Source: an uncultured Lachnospiraceae bacterium (lineage in GTDB: Bacteria > Bacillota > Clostridia > Lachnospirales > Lachnospiraceae). From it: 43,812 nucleotides of DNA. Positions 25,441 through 33,852 of this stretch are shown here, piece by piece. The stretch covers positions 1 to 43,812 of the forward strand of contig CAJTPO010000039.1 of the NCBI GenBank assembly GCA_910578115.1, read 5' to 3'. Positions within the stretch are counted from its first letter, which is position 1; every line of letters starts with the position of its first letter. Position numbers and translations under genes: made by a program. The notes under the pieces were generated by a model. The model had not been told where the DNA came from and made no database searches. It saw nothing but the letters and a program-made list of their open reading frames with translations.

Positions 25441-27693
25441 CTAGAATCCGTAAATCGTTCTCTCCAGCACCACCCGCTGAATCTCTCTGCTCTGCTTATA
25501 GAAATAATCCGTAAAACCGCCGATCCTGACAATCAGATCTTTATGCTCCTCCGGATGATCGAAGGCGGCCTGTATTTTCTTTGCATCGGCCACCGTCACC
25601 TGCACCTGACTTCCACCCATCATAAAATATCCCTTAAACAACGCCGGCATTTTCCGGATATTCTCCTCCTCAAAGCAAAAAGGGGCCAGGCTCAGATTCA
25701 GTACCATGGTACCCGCACCATGATCATGGGGCAGCAGGGCACAATCGCCAAGCACCACCGTAGGACCCTTCTCATCCGTGCCTGCCATAGCGCTGCTGCT
25801 GTCCGCCAGCGCCCGCTTCGCCTTTCTTCCGTCCGCCGTCGTCGCCATCTTCTCTCCCAGAGTCGCATAAGTGGTCCATTGAATAATATCCGGGATGAAA
25901 TAACCGTTTCCCCGCCAGATACGCTTTCCGATCATACATTCGAAAAGCCACCTTGTCATTTCCTCTGCAATCTTTCCTGTTTCCCCGTCACCGTTACCGA
26001 ATTTGGGAAGCTTACGGATTTCCCGGAGAAGCTCAGCATCATTGGCATAGTCCTCTTTCAGAGCCTTGAGCAGTCTCTGCTTCTCCACTTTAAGACGCCC
26101 GTCAAATAATGCTTTGATCGTTACCAGAGAATTAATAACATTAGTATTCCCGAAAATATCCGCACCGTCAAAATTATAGAGAGCGCCGCCTTCCCAATAC
26201 CCTTTTCCCTGCTCCACACATCCCACCGTATGCAGCGACATGACGGGATCAGCCAGAAAGGTTCCTGCCAAATGCTGCCTGATATTCACATGCCGCACCA
26301 TCTCATCGACCGTCATTGCCGTCTGTTCCTTGAAGCGGGCGATAAATTCCTCATAGCTCTCACAGGCCTCCAACTCTCGATAGATGGTCTCATGCAGAAT
26401 TTCCGCCGTATTATAGGCACACCAGGTGGAATCCACGTTGGTCTTTCCCGGAATCAGGATCTCAGAACAGCCTCCGAATGCAAAATCCCGGGCGTCTTCC
26501 ACTGGAATCTGATACGTTTCCACCAGATCCTTAATAAAGATCTCCTCCTGTACCAGCGCCGGGTTCCCGCTGCCGCTGCCCATGGCTTTCATGGCCGCCA
26601 GCCATATCTCTTCCGGCATATCATCCCTGATACGCAGCGAGGTATGCGGATGTGCGCAGCCTTCCAATGCTTCCAGCACAAGAAGCGTCAAATCATTATA
26701 AGAAGCCCGGCCATCCCGGCCGCATCCGCCGATCACCTGATGCCAGATCAGTCCGTCTCTGTCCAGGAAGGCATACATATCTTTCAGCAGCCCTTTTGCC
26801 TCCTCCCGTGTGAGAACTCTGCGCTCCAAATCCTGCACATAATACGGATACAGATACTGGTCAATCCTTCCATACTCAGAATCACAGAAAAGATTTAACA
26901 GTCTCAGCACTATAATCGCCTCCCGAAAAGATCCACAGGACTTTTTCGGCGTCCTGGACATTATCTCTCCCAATGTGCGATACTCCCGCTCCCCGGTTCT
27001 GATATATTCTTCCAGAAAGAAGCCGGAACATCTCTCAAAGTATTCCGTCATCGCCACCGCCGTGTATCGCAGTCCCCGCAGGAAAGAGCGCTGCGCAGCG
27101 TCCGCCCGTTCCATCTGCCGGTCTATCCGCTTCAGATATCCGTCATAGCCCTGACTCAGTATTCCCTCTATATCTGCAACCTTATGGGTTCCGCAATGCC
27201 AGTAACGAGCAGGATATAACTCTTTCGGAACCCCGGCGTCCTGTTCAGCACGCTCCAGAATACCGCTTTTCACAGGATCATCCCAAAAGGTTTCCTTAAG
27301 CCTGCTGAATTTCTCCGCATCAAGCCATAACTGTCCTTTTCCGTCCACACACAGTCCCCGGTCCGCTCCTTCATCTCCAGCTATTGCCGCTGAACATGCA
27401 AGCCGGGAAGGCAGTCCCTTTTCCACTTCAAAGGGCTTCATGGTCTTCATGCTCTCATAAAGCACTTTGCCTGCCCGTTCCGTCAAAGACATATTTTTAT
27501 CCAGATAGAACAACGCCACGCTCTTCATGCCAAGAGACATCCAAAAATCATATTCAAAGGAACTGCATCCTTCCGTACAGAAAAAATCATACATCATATC
27601 CCAAACACCATCCTTGTCGATTTCCTGCCGTATCAAGACAGGGTGTGTTTTACTTAACTGCGAAGCTGTCCGCCTCAGTTCTTGCCGTATCAT
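25441..27693 (-). CDS. Glycyl radical enzyme of unassigned substrate
   Basis: This 750-residue member of the pyruvate formate-lyase/GRE superfamily uses a backbone glycyl radical and an active-site Cys. The radical site is Gly726 in VRIGGFTDYF near the C-terminus. The active site is Cys409 in GGCSEI, with Glu411 two residues on. The Cys-x-Glu arrangement is seen in dehydratase and C-N, C-S or decarboxylase-type GREs, whereas pyruvate formate-lyase has adjacent Cys-Cys. Other family marks are GRIDQYLYPYY, GSGSGNPALVQEE and ADSSSAM. The signature GCSE, rather than the common GCVE or GCIE, and the unusual N-terminus do not match a class I can name. The first ATG overlaps the binding-protein gene by 44 bases and lacks a ribosome site; a start at 27597 (MMYDFF), behind AAGGATGG, is also possible. 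The neighbouring GH120 and sugar ABC genes suggest a sugar-derived substrate. There are no microcompartment genes. Confidence 0.92.
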   Translation of the reverse strand: MIRQELRRTASQLSKTHPVLIRQEIDKDGVWDMMYDFFCTEGCSSFEYDFWMSLGMKSVALFYLDKNMSLTERAGKVLYESMKTMKPFEVEKGLPSRLACSAAIAGDEGADRGLCVDGKGQLWLDAEKFSRLKETFWDDPVKSGILERAEQDAGVPKELYPARYWHCGTHKVADIEGILSQGYDGYLKRIDRQMERADAAQRSFLRGLRYTAVAMTEYFERCSGFFLEEYIRTGEREYRTLGEIMSRTPKKSCGSFREAIIVLRLLNLFCDSEYGRIDQYLYPYYVQDLERRVLTREEAKGLLKDMYAFLDRDGLIWHQVIGGCGRDGRASYNDLTLLVLEALEGCAHPHTSLRIRDDMPEEIWLAAMKAMGSGSGNPALVQEEIFIKDLVETYQIPVEDARDFAFGGCSEILIPGKTNVDSTWCAYNTAEILHETIYRELEACESYEEFIARFKEQTAMTVDEMVRHVNIRQHLAGTFLADPVMSLHTVGCVEQGKGYWEGGALYNFDGADIFGNTNVINSLVTIKALFDGRLKVEKQRLLKALKEDYANDAELLREIRKLPKFGNGDGETGKIAEEMTRWLFECMIGKRIWRGNGYFIPDIIQWTTYATLGEKMATTADGRKAKRALADSSSAMAGTDEKGPTVVLGDCALLPHDHGAGTMVLNLSLAPFCFEEENIRKMPALFKGYFMMGGSQVQVTVADAKKIQAAFDHPEEHKDLIVRIGGFTDYFYKQSREIQRVVLERTIYGF

Positions 27694-29458
27694 ACAGACT
27701 GATCAGTTCCTGTCTTGCCTCCTCGAACCCCTTATCGTTCAATGCCTCCATGGCCTCCTGCCTGATCTGTTCAAATTCTTCATTATCCGCAGCCATGATC
27801 GCCTTGACACCCTGCACATTCATATACTGGTCACACTGGGAAAGTATATTCAACGTACTCTCGCTTGGAGACTGCACCAGGGATGTGAACATTATGTAAT
27901 CTGTCCAGGTATCCACCTCGCCATTTTCCCACATATCGTTGAGCACCATGCCGGGATACAGAAATTCTTTCCCTCTCTCCCTGCTGTAATACTCACAATA
28001 CGCCTTGTCGATCTCCAGAAGGTTTACCGCTTTCTGTTCATTGGACTTCAGCACATTTGCAGGAGTATTGTCAGAAAGGACCTGTGTTTCCCGCAATCCG
28101 GACAGTTTATTATACAGAGAGATTCCTGTTGTCGTGGTATAGCTGGGATCTTCCTTGATCAGTTTCGCATAGGATTCCGTAGGAACTGCCCCGCCATCCT
28201 TTTCCTCCCAGTGAACGCCTTCCACACCGCTGAACAGCAGACGGGCTCCTTCTTCGGAATTACAGAAATCGATCAGCTCCATTTCTTTCTCAGGATTCTT
28301 ACAATTCTTCGTAATAGCTGTCGCATATTCCACCGCGTATCCCAAAGGCGCATCCCCCGATACGATACCGGAAATATACGGATACCCATCGTAAGGTAAT
28401 TTCTCAAATCCCCATTCCGGATGACCGTTTGCCACCAGCGATCTGTTAATATTTTCCGATTGCCAGCTTGCATAGGACATAAGTACCTGACCGTTATTGC
28501 ATTTATCCCAGAACTGGTCGTTCTTCATGGTGAACGCCTCCAGATCCAGAAGTCCCATATTGTATGCCTTGTTATAGAACTTTAAAGAATCCCAGAACGC
28601 ATCCGTATGATAATTCACATCTACTTCCCTGGTATTCACGTCGAGAATACAGTTATTTGCCAGATCCAGATACCCCATCTCCCTGACATTCGCAAGCCAC
28701 CAGGGCCACAACCCCCAGTCACTCCATCCGCTGATCGCATAAATCTGCTTTCCCTCGCAGAGATCGTTTTCTCTCGCATAGTCCTGCATCTGCAGGAGCA
28801 CATCCAGATAATCGTCCGTCGTCTTGATTTCCGGATAACCGACTGCTTCATACAGATCCCACCTGGTCATGATCCCGACATTCTCAATACTGTAACTGAT
28901 ATCCGGATTCTGCTCGTCTCTCTCATAGCACAGAATAGGGATAAAGTATGTCCTGTCCTCACCGTTGCTCAGATATTTCTTAGAATAATCCAGTCTGGAA
29001 GGGAAATTCTTCTTGATATTCTCCCCCTTCTGTTCGATCAGGTCGTCCAGCTCAAGAAGCTGTCCACTGGTGATCAATGCCCCTGTCTCTACCCCCTGCT
29101 GCGCAGGATTGGTATAGATAATATCCGGTAAATCACCACCTGCCAGAAGCACGCTGAATTTCTGGGAATCCCCCTGTACGATATCCATTTTAATGCCGAG
29201 TTTTTCCTCGATCACCCTTGAAACATCGTTATCCTGAATACCAGGTGTCATAACCTCCGTATTCCAGATGGTCAGTGTAACCGTTTCCCTGTCGGAAGAT
29301 GCACTTTCATCACTGCTGCCATCCTGTCCCTGCTCTGCTTTACTCTCCTGTCCGCCGACGGATGCATCTGCACCATCATTTCCGCATCCGACTAAAGAAA
29401 TCGCCATTGCTGTCGTAAGCACAGCCGCCATTGCCTTTTGTAATGTCTTCTTTTTCAT
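27650..29458 (-). CDS. Sugar ABC transporter substrate-binding lipoprotein (LplA/YtcQ-like)
   Basis: This 602-residue binding protein starts with a lipoprotein signal peptide: a Lys-rich start, hydrophobic run and lipobox LVGC with Cys25. A Ser/Asp/Gly-rich linker precedes the mature domain. The fold matches large extracellular solute-binding proteins of CUT1 systems (LplA/YtcQ type), with TLTIWNTEVMTPG and AGGDLPDIIYTNPAQQ near the start. It would be anchored outside the membrane, catch an oligosaccharide and feed the two permeases encoded just upstream. AAAGGAGAG precedes the ATG. Its end overlaps the upstream end of the GRE frame. No ATP-binding subunit is present; such transporters often share MsmX/UgpC-type ATPases encoded elsewhere. 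Confidence 0.93.
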   Translation of the reverse strand: MKKKTLQKAMAAVLTTAMAISLVGCGNDGADASVGGQESKAEQGQDGSSDESASSDRETVTLTIWNTEVMTPGIQDNDVSRVIEEKLGIKMDIVQGDSQKFSVLLAGGDLPDIIYTNPAQQGVETGALITSGQLLELDDLIEQKGENIKKNFPSRLDYSKKYLSNGEDRTYFIPILCYERDEQNPDISYSIENVGIMTRWDLYEAVGYPEIKTTDDYLDVLLQMQDYARENDLCEGKQIYAISGWSDWGLWPWWLANVREMGYLDLANNCILDVNTREVDVNYHTDAFWDSLKFYNKAYNMGLLDLEAFTMKNDQFWDKCNNGQVLMSYASWQSENINRSLVANGHPEWGFEKLPYDGYPYISGIVSGDAPLGYAVEYATAITKNCKNPEKEMELIDFCNSEEGARLLFSGVEGVHWEEKDGGAVPTESYAKLIKEDPSYTTTTGISLYNKLSGLRETQVLSDNTPANVLKSNEQKAVNLLEIDKAYCEYYSRERGKEFLYPGMVLNDMWENGEVDTWTDYIMFTSLVQSPSESTLNILSQCDQYMNVQGVKAIMAADNEEFEQIRQEAMEALNDKGFEEARQELISLYDTARTEADSFAVK

Positions 29459-29546
29459 ACTACTCTCCTTTTCTCTTTATTGATATCACGGTCAGCGCAG
29501 CAAATACGCAGACCTGTATAAACTGTTCTGTCCACAGGAACAGCAG

Positions 29547-30443
29547 TTATCCTTTTACTGCACCCATCATAATCCCCTTCACAAAATACCTTTGCAGGAA
29601 CGGATACACACACATGATAGGAACCACTACGATAACGGTGATACACATCTTGATCGACGTCGGAGTGATCATACTCACGGCAGCCGAGGAATCCATCGCG
29701 CTGCTGGACATATTCTGAAAGCGATTGGCCTGATTCATATAATTGTACAGTACCATCTGCAATGTCTGCAGCTTGTTATCCGTCACGAGGAAATAATTAT
29801 CCGTCCAGGCATTCCACTGTCCTACCACCGCATACACCGCAATCGTTGCGATAATTGGCTTCGACAGCGGCATAATGATCCTGCCAAAGATTGTAAAAAT
29901 GCCCGCACCGTCTATCTTCGCCGATTCTTCCAGCTCTCTGGGCAGCTGCTCCATATAGGTCTTGATCAGGATCACATAGTAAGCTGTCACGATACCGGGC
30001 ACCACATACAAAAGAAAATTGTTCTGCAGGCCATAAGCCTTCATCGTCATATACCATGGGATCAGACCCGCATTCAGATACATGGTCAGAATAACGAAAC
30101 GATAGATAAACTTCCTCGCAAACATTTTCTGATTGGTCACCAGGTAAGCAAAGAACGAGGAACCGATCAATGTCAGCGCCGTACCAATCACACTTCTTGC
30201 CACAGAGATCAAAAATGCCCTCGGTATATCGTTCAGCCTGAAAATTCCTTTAAAGGTCTCCATAGAATATCCCTTCGGCAAAAACAGCAGACCGGAGGAT
30301 GCCTGGTTCGGGTCGCTGATGGAATAAATAATGACATAATAGAAGGGATAAATGCACAGAAGCATAAACAACCCACAAACCACATAGATCGCCACATCTG
30401 CAATCCTGCCTCCGATCCCCTGCTTTATTTTCGCGCTTTCCAT
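29547..30443 (-). CDS. Carbohydrate ABC transporter permease (LplC/YtcP-like, CUT1)
   Basis: This membrane protein of about 298 residues has six hydrophobic segments. The EAA loop, which docks the ATPase, reads ELEESAKIDGAGIFTIFGRI followed by MPLSKP. It is the MalG-type half of the sugar channel. GGAGGTGG precedes both the ATG chosen here and a GTG two codons earlier. It starts 17 bases after its partner permease, and the binding-protein gene follows after 88 bases. Confidence 0.92.
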   Translation of the reverse strand: MESAKIKQGIGGRIADVAIYVVCGLFMLLCIYPFYYVIIYSISDPNQASSGLLFLPKGYSMETFKGIFRLNDIPRAFLISVARSVIGTALTLIGSSFFAYLVTNQKMFARKFIYRFVILTMYLNAGLIPWYMTMKAYGLQNNFLLYVVPGIVTAYYVILIKTYMEQLPRELEESAKIDGAGIFTIFGRIIMPLSKPIIATIAVYAVVGQWNAWTDNYFLVTDNKLQTLQMVLYNYMNQANRFQNMSSSAMDSSAAVSMITPTSIKMCITVIVVVPIMCVYPFLQRYFVKGIMMGAVKG

Positions 30444-30460
30444 AGACACATTCCACCTCC

Positions 30461-31369
30461 CTATACAATAGACTCGCCGCGCAGCTTCTGGGAAAGCCTG
30501 TTGGCACCGAATAAAAGTGTTACGCTCACGATGGTCTTAAACATCCCCAGTGCAATGGACTGCGGATAGTTGTTGCTCAGCACACCCACCCGATATACGT
30601 AATAATCCAACACCTCTACCTTTTCGGCAGTCAACGGATTGTAAAATACGAAATACTGGTCAAAACCATTGCTCAATATATTACTGATCTGCAACAGGAG
30701 CAGGACAAAGAAGGTAGCATATAATCCCGGCACTGTCACGTTCATGATCGTCTGAAACCGGTTGGCTCCGTCCACATGTGCCGCGTCGTACAGTTCCGCA
30801 TCGATTCCCGCAATCGCCGCTATGTAGATGATGGCGCTCCACCCAAGTGTCTTCCAGGTAGCCAGTGCCCATTGGAAGATCCACGCGATGTCCGCATTCC
30901 CCAGTGGATTGACAATTTCATTAGATCCAACCCTGTGAAGCAGCCCGTTCACCATCCCGTCTGATGAAAACATTGCAAAAGCCAAAGTAAATACTACGAT
31001 CCAACTGATAAAGTTGGGAAGTGTAGTCAGCGTCTGCACCAGTTTCCTGAACCTGTTTGATTTGATCTCATTGATCAAAATGGCAAAAACCATAGGAAGC
31101 GGAGAAAAGACCAGACCGATCAGGCTCATCGCAAAGGTATTTCTAAGAACCCGCAGAAGTTCCGTCTTGTTCTTCCAGATCGCAGCAAAATGCTGCAATC
31201 CCGCAAAACCGATATCTGACATCTGCATTCCCGCCCTGTAATCCGTAAATGCATATCCCCAGCCAAACAACGGCACATAGGCAAATGCAAACACAAACAG
31301 GACAAACGGAAGAGACAACAGAAAAGGCTGCATGCTTTCTTTACTGTATTTACTCTTTTTCTTCCCCAT
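30461..31369 (-). CDS. Carbohydrate ABC transporter permease (LplB/YteP-like, CUT1)
   Basis: This permease of about 302 residues has six hydrophobic segments and is the MalF-type partner of the permease that follows. Its EAA loop reads YDAAHVDGANRFQTIMNVTV. The N-terminus (GKKKSKYSKESMQPFLLSLP) is typical of LplB/YteP proteins. The start is unsettled: AAGGGGG lies 7 bases before a GTG at 31375 and 13 bases before the ATG at 31369. It ends in TAG, which shows that amber is read as stop here. It is the first gene of the transporter set, 221 bases after the kinase gene. Confidence 0.92.
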   Translation of the reverse strand: MGKKKSKYSKESMQPFLLSLPFVLFVFAFAYVPLFGWGYAFTDYRAGMQMSDIGFAGLQHFAAIWKNKTELLRVLRNTFAMSLIGLVFSPLPMVFAILINEIKSNRFRKLVQTLTTLPNFISWIVVFTLAFAMFSSDGMVNGLLHRVGSNEIVNPLGNADIAWIFQWALATWKTLGWSAIIYIAAIAGIDAELYDAAHVDGANRFQTIMNVTVPGLYATFFVLLLLQISNILSNGFDQYFVFYNPLTAEKVEVLDYYVYRVGVLSNNYPQSIALGMFKTIVSVTLLFGANRLSQKLRGESIV

Positions 31370-31469
31370 ACTCACTATAAGACCCCCTTTTTCTCTCAAT
31401 TTGGTTGAAGGTATGCTTCATTTACCTGCGGCAACCCGAATATGCAGAACCATTTCTTACATAATAAAG

Positions 31470-31511
31470 AAGAAAGCGGGATCATTCCATGAAAAATATT
31501 CCCACTTTCTT
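31470..31511 (-). terminator. Hairpin between the kinase and the transporter genes (possible attenuator)
   Basis: Twelve-base arms (31470-31481 and 31500-31511, one G-U pair) enclose an 18-base loop in the leader between the kinase stop and the first permease. On the minus strand it is followed by a T-rich tail (CTTTATT). It could end the regulator transcript or attenuate expression of the transporter. Confidence 0.5.
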
Positions 31512-31531
31512 TACCTGTTTCGTTTTTTTAA

Positions 31532-31569
31532 TTTCATTTACTTTAAAGCACGCCTGTTTCTTTTACTTT
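31532..31569 (-). promoter_or_regulatory. 13-bp direct repeat, 25-bp period, ahead of the transporter genes
   Basis: On the minus strand AAAGTAAAAGAAA (31569-31557) and AAAGTAAATGAAA (31544-31532) differ at one position and are spaced 25 bases apart, just upstream of the hairpin at 31470-31511. Tandem sites on one face of the helix are typical for AraC-type activators such as YesN. No strong core promoter could be placed here, so the role is a proposal. Confidence 0.35.
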
Positions 31570-31590
31570 ATTACACTGCTCTGTACTTTG

Positions 31591-33396
31591 TTACGATTGC
31601 TCTCTCACAGGAAACCTTACACACACCCTGGTTCCCTTTCCCATCTCACTCGTCACGGTAAGACCGTAAGCCTCCCCATAATAAATTTTCACTCTTCTAT
31701 GCACATTGCCCAGGCCAATATGTCCTCCCCTGCTTTCGCTTCCGACCCTGTATGCCTCCAGTCGTTCTCGCAAATCTTCCAGCTTCTCCTGTTCCATACC
31801 GCAGCCGTCATCCGCCACAATAATGGAAACCTGTCTATCCTCCTCCTGAAAACTGACATGGATCGTTCCCTTACCTGACAATTCTTTAAAGCCATGCTGG
31901 ATCGCATTTTCTACCAGAGGCTGCAGGATAAATTTCAGCATGAAAAGCTCCTGCACCGCTTCCGGACACTCATAAACCACATCAATCCCCCCGCCAAAAC
32001 GATAATTCATAATCTTCACGTAATTTTGAAGATAGGTAATTTCATTCTTTATCTGCCATATATCATTCTTCTCCTTATAGATCGGCACCAGAAAGTTGCC
32101 AAAGGCAGTGATACACTCCACGATGGTATTCGCCTTGACGATCATCGCCATATACTTGATATTACTCAGCGTATTAAACAAAAAATGCGGATTGATCTGA
32201 GCCTGCAGGGCTTCCTTTTCCATCAGACGTTTTTCCTCTTCCACCTCCTGAATCTGCTTCACCAGTTCTTCAATGCTGCATGACATTCTGTTGAACTGTC
32301 TTCCCAGTATGCCCAGCTCGTTCCTGCTGTCTTCCGCAAGCTGCAGTCCCAGATTCCCCTGTTCCATCAAAGACATGGCCTGCCGAAGCCTGTCCAGAGG
32401 TTTCGTCAGGCGGTAAAGCCAGTATAGGGAGATTCCCCATGAAGCAAGCCACGCGGCAAGCAGCGTCAGCACAAACCATTTCCGAAGGGAGTAGATATCT
32501 TTATACAGAATCGATACCGGTACTTCCGAAATCAACGTCCAGGGAACGGAATTTCTCTGCAGCTCCCGGAAGTTGATCTGCATACCATCCTGCATAAAAT
32601 ACCCGTCTGCACCCCCCCCCGGCATTTCTGACTGTTCACCCAGTTGAAACACCATTCCAAGCTTCTCTGCATTTCGATGTACAACAACGATTCCCTGCTC
32701 ATTTACCAGGAAGCTCTCCCGCTTCCTGTATTCATCGGAGTAGCCGATCATATTGGCCAGTTCCTCCTCCTTTATATTGATCACAACGCAGGCCGCATGA
32801 CGCCCTATGATATTGATACTTCCGACAATCGTAATATAAGGAACAGCCGGCTCTTTCTTCATGGTGTCAGAACCCGTAAAATCATCGGAATCATATATCC
32901 CATACCAGAAAAATTTCCACGGATTATCCAGGGCATTCAGATACATTTCACTCGTGTGGAAATTCTGCTGCCCGTCTGCGGCCGGTGATACAATATGCTC
33001 CTTATCATTACTGCCGATCACCACACCATTATCCCCGTACACAAAGACAGACTCCACATAATCATAATTGCCCATAATCCTCGTGATCTCATCGAATACT
33101 GCATTGGCAGTCATCACAACATCGAAATCCGCCTGCCATCCCGTACCAATATAGCTGATAATCTCCTCCTTCTGTATGAGAGAACGCATGATATTATTCA
33201 CTTCCGCTGCAAAGCTGGAAATATTGTATTCATTCTGTCTGAAATACTGCTGTGTAATATCTGCCGACTGTTTCTCTACTACATCTTCCACCCTTCTATA
33301 AATAATCAGCGCCATACCGCCCATCACTACGGTAATGGTCACCATGAATACAATGATCAGCTGCGTTTTCAGACGTCCTCCGAAATTATCCCGCAT
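31591..33396 (-). CDS. YesM-type sensor histidine kinase
   Basis: This 601-residue membrane kinase has two transmembrane helices (about 11-33 and 306-328) flanking an extracellular Cache-like sensor. A HAMP domain (about 328-382) follows, then the His_kinase domain with phospho-acceptor His404 in QAQINPHFLFNTL and an HATPase domain with VENAIQHGF, DDGCGM and GHIGLGNV. This is the YesM/LytS-like group that partners with AraC-type YesN regulators; the regulator gene ends 6 bases upstream. A run of nine G (32612-32620) encodes Pro259 to Gly262 in the sensor domain; a change of one base would truncate the kinase. It probably senses an extracellular sugar or the loaded binding protein and controls the transporter set downstream. 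Confidence 0.94.
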   Translation of the reverse strand: MRDNFGGRLKTQLIIVFMVTITVVMGGMALIIYRRVEDVVEKQSADITQQYFRQNEYNISSFAAEVNNIMRSLIQKEEIISYIGTGWQADFDVVMTANAVFDEITRIMGNYDYVESVFVYGDNGVVIGSNDKEHIVSPAADGQQNFHTSEMYLNALDNPWKFFWYGIYDSDDFTGSDTMKKEPAVPYITIVGSINIIGRHAACVVINIKEEELANMIGYSDEYRKRESFLVNEQGIVVVHRNAEKLGMVFQLGEQSEMPGGGADGYFMQDGMQINFRELQRNSVPWTLISEVPVSILYKDIYSLRKWFVLTLLAAWLASWGISLYWLYRLTKPLDRLRQAMSLMEQGNLGLQLAEDSRNELGILGRQFNRMSCSIEELVKQIQEVEEEKRLMEKEALQAQINPHFLFNTLSNIKYMAMIVKANTIVECITAFGNFLVPIYKEKNDIWQIKNEITYLQNYVKIMNYRFGGGIDVVYECPEAVQELFMLKFILQPLVENAIQHGFKELSGKGTIHVSFQEEDRQVSIIVADDGCGMEQEKLEDLRERLEAYRVGSESRGGHIGLGNVHRRVKIYYGEAYGLTVTSEMGKGTRVCVRFPVREQS

Positions 33397-33402
33397 AAAC
33401 TC

Positions 33403-33825
33403 TCAATCCTCTCCTTTGTGGAATACGGAACGCTTGAACTCTATGGGCGACTGTCCTGTGACCCGCTTAAAGCTTCTGGAAAAATAGCTTTCATCAGAAA
33501 ATCCCGTCTTCTCCGCAATCTCATAAGACTTTAAATTTGTGGACAGCAAGAGCTCCTTCGCCCGATTGATTCGATATTCCATAAGATAGCCAAACAGATT
33601 CACTCCCATTTCTTTCTTGAACAGGCTGCAGATGTAATTGGCACTCAGCCCCACCGCATCTGCGATTTCTTCAAGAGGAATGTTCCTTCCGTAATTCTTA
33701 CTGATGTAGTTAATAATAGAAGATACGGTCTTGTTCATTTTCTGGCCCTGCGGATTCTCATAGAGCTGATACCGCAGATCCTGATACAACTCCACCAGCT
33801 GATCCAGCGTCTCTGCCTGCTCCAT
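33403..33825 (-). CDS. C-terminal part of a split YesN-type regulator: AraC-family DNA-binding domain
   Basis: This 140-residue fragment holds a complete AraC/XylS double helix-turn-helix domain, with NYISKNYGRNIPLEEIADAV, LSANYICSLFKKEMGVNLFG and the family signature AEKTGFSDESYFSRSFKRVT followed by GQSPIEFK. It continues, in the same frame, the receiver fragment ahead of it; only one TAG and eight codons lie between that stop and this ATG. No Shine-Dalgarno sequence precedes the ATG, so production would rely on reinitiation or readthrough. It ends 6 bases before the kinase start, as expected for a yesN-yesM pair. If made alone it might bind DNA without phosphorylation control. Confidence 0.8.
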   Translation of the reverse strand: MEQAETLDQLVELYQDLRYQLYENPQGQKMNKTVSSIINYISKNYGRNIPLEEIADAVGLSANYICSLFKKEMGVNLFGYLMEYRINRAKELLLSTNLKSYEIAEKTGFSDESYFSRSFKRVTGQSPIEFKRSVFHKGED

Positions 33826-33849
33826 CTGCCGTACATATTCATCGGTAAT

Positions 33850-33852
33850 CTA
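33850..33852 (-). other. In-frame amber codon inside the yesN-like gene
   Basis: The minus-strand frame reads CGG TTT TAG ATT ACC GAT GAA TAT GTA CGG CAG ATG, with no shift of frame on either side. A single-base change (for example from CAG, AAG or TAT) explains it. Confidence 0.9.

Noticed and set aside
33850..33852. Amber codon read as pyrrolysine or a reassigned sense codon
   Set aside because: TAG ends the GRE gene (25441-25443) and the LplB-like permease gene (30461-30463) in this window, and no pyl genes are visible; an ordinary nonsense change is simpler.
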